In this document: one piece after another, positions 59,157-64,000 of the stretch
How positions within the stretch are numbered: position 1 is the first letter of the stretch
Layout: every line of letters begins with the position of its first letter
DNA from: Actinomadura harenae
GTDB taxonomy: Bacteria; Actinomycetota; Actinomycetes; Streptosporangiales; Streptosporangiaceae
Direction: 5' to 3'
Assembly (NCBI RefSeq): GCF_003696215.1
Contig: NZ_RFFG01000002.1
Location: 149,303-213,302, forward strand
DNA: 64,000 bases
Made by a program: the position numbers and the translations under genes
The notes under the pieces: generated by a model
Seen by the model: only the letters and a program-made list of their open reading frames with translations
What the model was told of the DNA's origin: nothing
The model's database searches: none

Positions 59157-60029
59157 ATGGGGTTGTTCAGGCGGGCACGTGCGGCGCGTGGGACGCATCG
59201 GAGCTTCCCCGCGCTGACCGCCGCGGCGGTCGTGGCCGGCCTGGCGGTCGTGTCGTGGCCCCCGGCCGCCGGAGGCGGGGCCGCCGAGGCCGCGCGCAAC
59301 GCCCAGCCCATCAGTGACACCGTCGCCGGTTCGGTGAAGCCGGCCGACACGTCCAGCGCCGCGTTCAACGGGCTTCCGGCGGTCGGGGCGCTGTTCGGCG
59401 TCGACGACAGCGGCAATCTGACCAACCACACCTGCACCGCGAGCGTCGTGGACAGCCCCGGCCGCAACCTGCTGGTCACCGCCGCGCACTGTGTGGGCGG
59501 CGGCTCCCGGCGCGGCGACCTCGGCGTCGCGTTCGCGCCGGGCTACCACAACGGCCAGACGCCCTACGGCGTGTGGCGGGCGGTCGCGTTCTACGACCCG
59601 CCCGAGTGGGCGTCGTCCGGTGACCCCGACTCCGATGTCGCGTTCCTCCAGGTCACGGGCACGGGCGGCGGCGCCGAGCGGGTCCAGGACGTCGCGGGTG
59701 CGATGACCCTGGAGGCCGAGGGCCCGGTCAGCGGCCAGGCCCGCGTGGTGGGGTACCCGACCTCGACCGAGCTCCCGGTGTCGTGCCGGAACCGGGTCGA
59801 GCCGTACAGCACGACCCAGCTCCGTTTCGCCTGCGCCGGCTTCCCGAACGGCACCAGCGGCGGCCCGTTCCTGGCCGGTGACGACGAGAAGACCGTCGTC
59901 GGCGTGATCGGCGGACACGAGGAGGGTGGCAGCACACCCGACGTGTCCTACTCGGTGACCTTCGGCTCCAAGGTCAAGAACCTCTATCAGACGGCGAGCA
60001 CGTCCTCCGCGGCCAATCCCGACTCCTGA
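59157..60029 (+). CDS. Secreted trypsin-like serine protease
   Basis: 290 residues from the ATG at 59157, five bases after GGAGG. A signal or anchor helix (ALTAAAVVAGLAVVSWPPAAG) is followed by the S1 triad: His in LLVTAAHCVGG (about 112), Asp in DPDSDVAFLQV (about 159) and Ser in GTSGGPFLAG (about 235). Two Cys pairs fit disulfides. The 3' end overlaps the convergent MFS gene by 43 bases. Confidence 0.88.
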   Translation: MGLFRRARAARGTHRSFPALTAAAVVAGLAVVSWPPAAGGGAAEAARNAQPISDTVAGSVKPADTSSAAFNGLPAVGALFGVDDSGNLTNHTCTASVVDSPGRNLLVTAAHCVGGGSRRGDLGVAFAPGYHNGQTPYGVWRAVAFYDPPEWASSGDPDSDVAFLQVTGTGGGAERVQDVAGAMTLEAEGPVSGQARVVGYPTSTELPVSCRNRVEPYSTTQLRFACAGFPNGTSGGPFLAGDDEKTVVGVIGGHEEGGSTPDVSYSVTFGSKVKNLYQTASTSSAANPDS

Positions 60030-61228
60030 TCCGCCGCGCGTCCGGGCGTCCGGCGCATCACGGCCAGCACCAGGACGGACGACGCCAGCACCGGCAGCGC
60101 CGCGAACGCGAAGCACAGGGACAGCGGCACCAGGTCGGTGAGCGCGCCGACGCCCGCCGCCCCGAGGGACGATCCGGCGTTGAACGCGGTGTTCACCCAG
60201 GACGCGACGCCCGTGCCGCGCCGCGGCGGCGCCGCGGCCTCGGCGACCAGGTATCCGGTGGTCAGCGCGGGCGCGATGAACAACCCGAAGACCGAGACGA
60301 TCGCGATCAGCGCGAGGACGCCGGGGGCCAGGCCCGCCGCCGCGAGCGCCACCGCCATCGGGACGGCCATCAGCGGCAGCCGCGTCCCCGGCGCCATCTT
60401 CCAGGTCACGGCCCCGTAGACGAGCCCGCCGGCCACCCCGGCCACCGAGATCGCCGCCTCGGCCCAGGCCGCGCCGCCGGCTCCGGCGAACGCGACGGTC
60501 AGTAGCGCGAGCCCGCTCTCCGCCGCGCCGAGCGCCGCCATCGCGAGCAGCGTCGGCCAGAGCCGTCCGAGCACACCCCAGGCGCCTGGGTCGGCGCCGT
60601 CGATCCGCTCCCCCTCAGCGGGGGTCTCCACCTCGGCGGGACGCGTGATCGTGTTGCGGGTGGTGGTCAGGCCGAACGTCCCCGTGATCACGAGCACGGC
60701 GCTGACCAGCACGCCGATGGCCGGGCTCGCCAGGACGACGAACAGCCCGGCCAGCAGCGGCCCCACCGTGAAGATGACCTGCTCGGCGACCGTGTCCAGG
60801 CTGTAGGCGCGTTGGAGCATGTCCCGGTCGGGGACCAGACGCGCCCACAGCGCCCGCATCACCGGGCCCAGCGGCGGGGCACAGGCCCCGCCCACTACCG
60901 CGACCACGGCCGCCACCGGGGTCGGGGCCCATTGAGCGGCCACCACGAGCCCGACCAGTCCCAGCCCGTACAGGACGGCCATGGGACGGAGCGCCGCACG
61001 CGGTCCGAACCGGTCCACCAGTCCGGCACGCCAGGGGGTGAGCAGGCAACTCACACCGCCGAACAGGGCGAGCATCGCCCCCGCACGCGCATACGAGCCG
61101 GTCGCCTGGACGAAGGTCAGGGTCAGGGACAGTCCGACGGTTCCATAGGAAAGGCGTCCCAACAGGGCCGCGCCGAAGACCCGGGCAGCACGGGGGGAAC
61201 GCAGAACAGCGCCATAGGAGGCGAACAT
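59987..61228 (-). CDS. MFS transporter
   Basis: 413 residues, twelve membrane helices. The loop 2-3 motif region reads GGVSCLLTPWRAGLVDRFGP and R/P-rich loops follow the MFS layout. Related to drug and small-molecule exporters. The ATG at 61228 follows AGAAGGAA. Its last 14 codons overlap the protease gene on the other strand. Confidence 0.88.
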   Translation of the reverse strand: MFASYGAVLRSPRAARVFGAALLGRLSYGTVGLSLTLTFVQATGSYARAGAMLALFGGVSCLLTPWRAGLVDRFGPRAALRPMAVLYGLGLVGLVVAAQWAPTPVAAVVAVVGGACAPPLGPVMRALWARLVPDRDMLQRAYSLDTVAEQVIFTVGPLLAGLFVVLASPAIGVLVSAVLVITGTFGLTTTRNTITRPAEVETPAEGERIDGADPGAWGVLGRLWPTLLAMAALGAAESGLALLTVAFAGAGGAAWAEAAISVAGVAGGLVYGAVTWKMAPGTRLPLMAVPMAVALAAAGLAPGVLALIAIVSVFGLFIAPALTTGYLVAEAAAPPRRGTGVASWVNTAFNAGSSLGAAGVGALTDLVPLSLCFAFAALPVLASSVLVLAVMRRTPGRAADQESGLAAEDVLAV

Positions 61229-61454
61229 GGAAATGTTCCTTCTGCGAACGACGCGTCAGAAAGCGCGCCGTGAATGTGCGAGGACACCGTCTGCCGCCTC
61301 GGTCACCCGGACACGGGGACGAGCGGCGAGGTGCTCTCTACGCACACAGAAGGGACATGTCCCTCATGCTGACATCCCACCAAGTTTTGGGCAAGCGACC
61401 CGTCACACTCGCGGGCCGCCGCGTGTCAGGGGGGTGAGAGGGAAGGAGAACTCC

Positions 61455-61802
61455 ATGACAGGCGTCAATACGATCATCTACTCGGTTTCGGACGTCCCCG
61501 CGGCCAAGGCCCGGATGGACATGCTGCTCGGGGTCGAGCCCTATTCCGACGAGCCCTACTACGTGGGCTACAAGGTCGGCGGCCAGGACATCGGCGTGAC
61601 TCCGAAGCGGGGTGACGCCTCCGTGAGCGGCCCCGTCTGCTTCTTCGAGGTCGACGACATCAAGAAGGCCGTGCAGGAGCTCGGCGAGTCGGGCGCGTCC
61701 GTCGTCGAGGACATCCGCGACGTCGGCAACGGCCGCCTGATCGCCACCCTGAAGGACCCCGACGGCAACCCCCTCGGCGTCCTCCAGGACCCACCGGCCT
61801 GA
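61455..61802 (+). CDS. VOC (glyoxalase-like) family protein
   Basis: 115 residues from the ATG at 61455 behind AAGGAGAA. The beta-alpha-beta-beta-beta modules are visible: NTIIYSVSDVPAAKARMDML and VCFFEVDDIKKAVQELGE, ending LKDPDGNPLGVLQ. Metal ligands of true glyoxalase I are not all present, so it may be a binding or resistance protein. Confidence 0.85.
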   Translation: MTGVNTIIYSVSDVPAAKARMDMLLGVEPYSDEPYYVGYKVGGQDIGVTPKRGDASVSGPVCFFEVDDIKKAVQELGESGASVVEDIRDVGNGRLIATLKDPDGNPLGVLQDPPA

Positions 61803-61841
61803 CCCGCACCCGCACGTTCAGCCCGGACCCCGGGCGCGACC

Positions 61842-61877
61842 AGGTCGAGACCCCGCTCAACCGCGGGGCCTCGACCT
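61842..61877. terminator. Terminator downstream of the VOC gene
   Basis: AGGTCGAGACCCCGC and GCGGGGCCTCGACCT pair (one A-C mismatch) over a 6-base loop, 40 bases past the stop codon. Confidence 0.75.
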
Positions 61878-61895
61878 CGTCACGCGGCCCAGCGC

Positions 61896-61951
61896 CACTC
61901 GGCTCACATCACTCGGCCCACGTCACTCGGGCGACGTCACCCGGGCCGACC
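61896..61951. repeat. Four 14-base tandem units
   Basis: CACTCGGCTCACAT, CACTCGGCCCACGT, CACTCGGGCGACGT and CACCCGGGCCGACC follow each other in the gap between two convergent genes. Units diverge gradually, as in a decaying microsatellite. Confidence 0.8.
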
Positions 61952-61974
61952 GCACGCGGGCCGACGGTGGGCGT

Positions 61975-62772
61975 TCAGCACCAGACGACCGGATTTCCGG
62001 TTCGGGCGGACGCGGCGCAGACGAGTCTCAGCGGCTCCACCGCGTAGTCGAAGTACGCCCCGCCCAGCGGCCGTTCCACGACGTTCAGGCGACGCGGGTA
62101 CGCGCCGTCCCGTTCGCCGACGGTCGAGGTCAGGTCGAGCGTCGTCTCCTCGCCGTCCTCGGTCGTGAACCGGACGCGGCCCGCGCGGACGCGCTTCTGC
62201 GTGCAGCGCAGCGCCCGGAACAGCTCGCGGTCCGAGTCGTCGACGACGAAGAGCCCGCGCTCGTCCACGCCGACGCGGCGCTTGGCGATGCCGTCCCAGA
62301 CGAACACGCCCCCGTACGCGCGGATGCTCGCGGCCAGGACGGTCCCGGTGTCCTCGTCCAGCAGGACGGTCTCGCGTCCGACGTCGTCGCACGCGCGGAA
62401 GGCCTCCAGCTCGTCCAGGGCCTCCTGGGCGCGCTCGGCGGGCAGCTCGCCGCCGTTCCCTTCGGGCAGGTGTTCGCGCAGGACGGGAAACCGCTCCCAT
62501 CCGGCGGTCTCCATCGCCTGCTTCAGGTACCGGTAGCCGCCCCAGTTGGAGATCCGCTCACTGGCGATCTCCATGTCCTCGTGCGCGCACGCGGCGTGCG
62601 TCTTCCATTCCCAGAACGCCGCGCCCAGCGACTCGCCGACCGCGGCCTCGTCCGGGCCGTCGTCCAGGTAGGGGCCGTACTCGTCCGTCCTGACCCGTTC
62701 GCGCGGGACGGGCGGCTCGGTGGTGTGACCGTCCTGCCAGCAACGGCACAGCACGAAGGCGTCGAGTCCCAT
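61975..62772 (-). CDS. Hypothetical protein, 265 residues
   Basis: Soluble acidic protein starting MGLDAFVLCRCWQDG (ATG 62772; ATG 62781 also possible). The N-terminal part resembles small actinomycete proteins of unknown role with CRCW and WEWKTHAACAHEDMEIASER motifs; the Cys/His residues could bind a metal. A C-terminal beta-rich part (about 140-265) follows. I cannot assign a function; the immunity-protein-like look is only an impression. Confidence 0.65.
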   Translation of the reverse strand: MGLDAFVLCRCWQDGHTTEPPVPRERVRTDEYGPYLDDGPDEAAVGESLGAAFWEWKTHAACAHEDMEIASERISNWGGYRYLKQAMETAGWERFPVLREHLPEGNGGELPAERAQEALDELEAFRACDDVGRETVLLDEDTGTVLAASIRAYGGVFVWDGIAKRRVGVDERGLFVVDDSDRELFRALRCTQKRVRAGRVRFTTEDGEETTLDLTSTVGERDGAYPRRLNVVERPLGGAYFDYAVEPLRLVCAASARTGNPVVWC

Positions 62773-62872
62773 GCCGGTCATGCTTCCGATACGAGAACTG
62801 CTCGGTCAACGGATTATCCGCACAACAAAGGGTGAATCGCCCTCCGGTCCCGCTCCCGGAGGGCGTCCCGCG

Positions 62873-63571
62873 TCACGGCAAAGGAATGCGGAGGACGTGC
62901 CCGGAGCGGATCTCGCGCAGGAACGGATCGTCGTCCTCGCGCCAGCGGGCCCGTGAGCGGACGACGGCGTGGACGGGCAGGCCGAGCCGGGCCGCGCACT
63001 CCTGCGCGGCGACGAAGGCGGCCTCGCGCGAGACGTCGCCCACCACCAGGACCTCGACCTCACCGGACGGCTCGGACCCGCGGGACGGGTACCCGTCGTC
63101 CGCGTAGTGCCCGGCCCAGGCGCCGAAAAGGTGCAGTTCGGCGATGCCGGGCAGCGGCGCGAAGTGCTCGGTCACGACGGCGGACGGCCCGAACCCGAGC
63201 ATCACCAGGCGCGCCAGCGGCGCGAACATCGGCGAGGACGTGTCGCGCGCGACGAGCCGTCCGGCCGGGGTGCGGCGCAGGCGCAGGATGCCCGCGCGGG
63301 CCAGCCGCTCGACCTCACCGGCGACCGTGCCGAGGTCGGTGCGCAGCATGACGGCGAGGTCCAGCATGGTCATCTCGCGCTCGGGGCCAAGCAGCAGCCG
63401 GGCGAGCAGTTCGCCCTGCCGCCGCGAGCGGAAGATCGGCAACTGCGGTGGAGCGGGCGTGCGCAGATCGCGCATGAACACCTGCGCGAGATGGGAGTCC
63501 ACGGGCGGGCGCACCCGCCGCGCGGGCCGCCGCCGGAACTCCGCCGCCGAACCCAGCACATTCGATCGCAT
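62873..63571 (-). CDS. HTH regulator fused to a degenerate nucleotidyltransferase domain
   Basis: 232 residues from the ATG at 63571. A winged HTH (about 45-110: LLARLLLGPEREMTMLDLAV, then VERLARAGILRLRRTPAGRL) precedes a C-terminal nucleotidyltransferase-like domain, with LFGAWAGHYADD where active enzymes have GSRARG and a single acidic strand EVEVLVVGD. Such ArsR-NTase fusions are known in actinomycetes without assigned role. A GTTCG/CGAAC dyad lies just before the start. Confidence 0.75.
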   Translation of the reverse strand: MRSNVLGSAAEFRRRPARRVRPPVDSHLAQVFMRDLRTPAPPQLPIFRSRRQGELLARLLLGPEREMTMLDLAVMLRTDLGTVAGEVERLARAGILRLRRTPAGRLVARDTSSPMFAPLARLVMLGFGPSAVVTEHFAPLPGIAELHLFGAWAGHYADDGYPSRGSEPSGEVEVLVVGDVSREAAFVAAQECAARLGLPVHAVVRSRARWREDDDPFLREIRSGHVLRIPLP

Positions 63572-63589
63572 GTTCGAAATACTACGAAC
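63572..63589. promoter_or_regulatory. Inverted repeat GTTCG-N8-CGAAC
   Basis: This dyad directly precedes the ATG at 63571 on the minus strand, in an A/T-richer spot. It may be the self-regulation site of the HTH protein. Confidence 0.45.
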
Positions 63590-63641
63590 CGGGTCCGACA
63601 GAATCCGTCCCGGGAGTACCGCCCGTCCCTCAAGTGACCAC

Positions 63642-63677
63642 GAGAAAAGCCCGCACCTTCCGGTACGGGCTTTTCTC
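63642..63677. terminator. Bidirectional terminator after clpC
   Basis: GAGAAAAGCCCG and CGGGCTTTTCTC are exact inverse complements around 12 bases. T-runs stand at the correct end for both strands. It lies 48 bases past the clpC stop codon. Confidence 0.9.
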
Positions 63678-63725
63678 ATGCCTCGCTTTCGCGATCGACT
63701 TCACTCACCTCGAAGGTGAGGGACC

Positions 63726-64000
63726 TCAGTCCTTGTTGAAGTTGACCGCGCCCTCGATCGGCGGCGGGCTGTCCGGCACGCCGTTCGGCTTCGGGACGCC
63801 CTTGAAGGTGAACTTCGCGTTCTCACCGGTGCCTTCGACACCGACGAGCACGATCTGTCCGGCCGTCAGTTCGCCGTAGAGGATCTTTTCGGAGAGGTTG
63901 TCCTCGATCTCGCGTTGGATGGTGCGGCGCAGGGGCCGGGCGCCCAGGACGGGGTCGTAGCCGCGTTCGGCGAGCAGGTTCTTGGCGGCGGGCTGGAGCT
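63726..64000 (-). CDS. clpC: ClpC ATPase subunit, C-terminal part
   Basis: Only about the last 91 codons are inside the window; the gene continues past the right edge. The visible end has ERGYDPVLGARPLRRTIQ, then IEDNLSEKILYGEL, the C-terminal D2-small domain of Clp ATPases, and a tail ending in VNFNKD typical of actinobacterial ClpC1. ClpC unfolds substrates for the ClpP1P2 protease. Confidence 0.93.
   Translation of the reverse strand, partial: LQPAAKNLLAERGYDPVLGARPLRRTIQREIEDNLSEKILYGELTAGQIVLVGVEGTGENAKFTFKGVPKPNGVPDSPPPIEGAVNFNKD

Overview
This is a high-GC, gene-dense actinomycete chromosome segment. Third codon positions are strongly G/C, GTG and TTG starts are frequent, and stop/start overlaps of 4 bases (GTGA or ATGA) couple many neighbouring genes. 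It carries the developmental regulators BldC and a BldN-like sigma factor, a System II cytochrome c machinery, Rex, DisA, the small ribosomal protein bS22 and menaquinone genes. A filamentous actinomycete of the Actinomadura/Streptosporangiales type is my best guess; this is inference from content, not a match. There are no rRNA or tRNA genes, insertion sequences, prophage or CRISPR arrays that I can see.

Layout. 0-5 kb: geranylgeranyl reductase (cut by the left edge) and menG, with a perfect Rex palindrome in front of the reductase; a threonine dehydratase-like enzyme; bldC; a 653-base gene-free stretch; a zinc metalloprotease. 5.4-10.3 kb: a cytochrome c maturation operon (phosphatase, tlpA-like, ccdA, resB, ccsB). 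10.3-17.3 kb: an accessory block with an anti-sigma-type ATPase, a secreted propeller protein, a membrane Ser/Thr kinase and a LysR/EamA/DapA-family cluster. 17.3-31.8 kb: hemL, a membrane pseudokinase, a small four-cysteine peptide gene followed by its own ABC exporter, a primase-polymerase domain protein, then hemB, the hemD fusion, hemC, hemA and rex, a glutaredoxin-like protein and a 7-TM/monooxygenase fusion. 31.9-43.9 kb: bldN-like sigma factor, HAD phosphatase, leucine-rich repeat protein, acyltransferase, epimerase, bS22, an excisionase-type HTH protein, an AcuC-like deacetylase, an esterase, proC and proline dehydrogenase. 44-64 kb: an ABC-2 transporter, TetR and sugar isomerase, radA, disA, mutY, an AlkA-type glycosylase, a TetR-controlled pair of NTF2-fold proteins, a DsbA/FrnE oxidoreductase, a secreted protease, an MFS transporter, a VOC protein and the C-terminus of ClpC.

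How parts work together. Menaquinone synthesis, heme synthesis and cytochrome c assembly sit within 30 kb, and two sites match the Rex operator (in front of the reductase and in front of rex-hemACD), so NADH/NAD+ state probably sets respiratory capacity here. The order proC, HTH, bS22, epimerase, acyltransferase, HAD phosphatase, glutaredoxin, hemA-C-D-B, hemL, phosphatase, TlpA, ccdA, resB, ccsB is the backbone also known from Mycobacterium tuberculosis around Rv0498-Rv0529. Blocks at 10.3-17.3 kb, 18.8-23.7 kb and 33.7-35.1 kb look like lineage-specific insertions into it.

The most novel-looking item is the peptide cassette at 20.7-23.0 kb: good promoter, ideal ribosome binding site, a 46-residue peptide with cysteines at 27, 36, 37 and 45, a 13-bp hairpin, then a fused ABC exporter. 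A second unusual trait is a set of short tandem duplications placed exactly over gene 3' ends (glutaredoxin, bldN, acuC, an ABC permease and a hypothetical gene).
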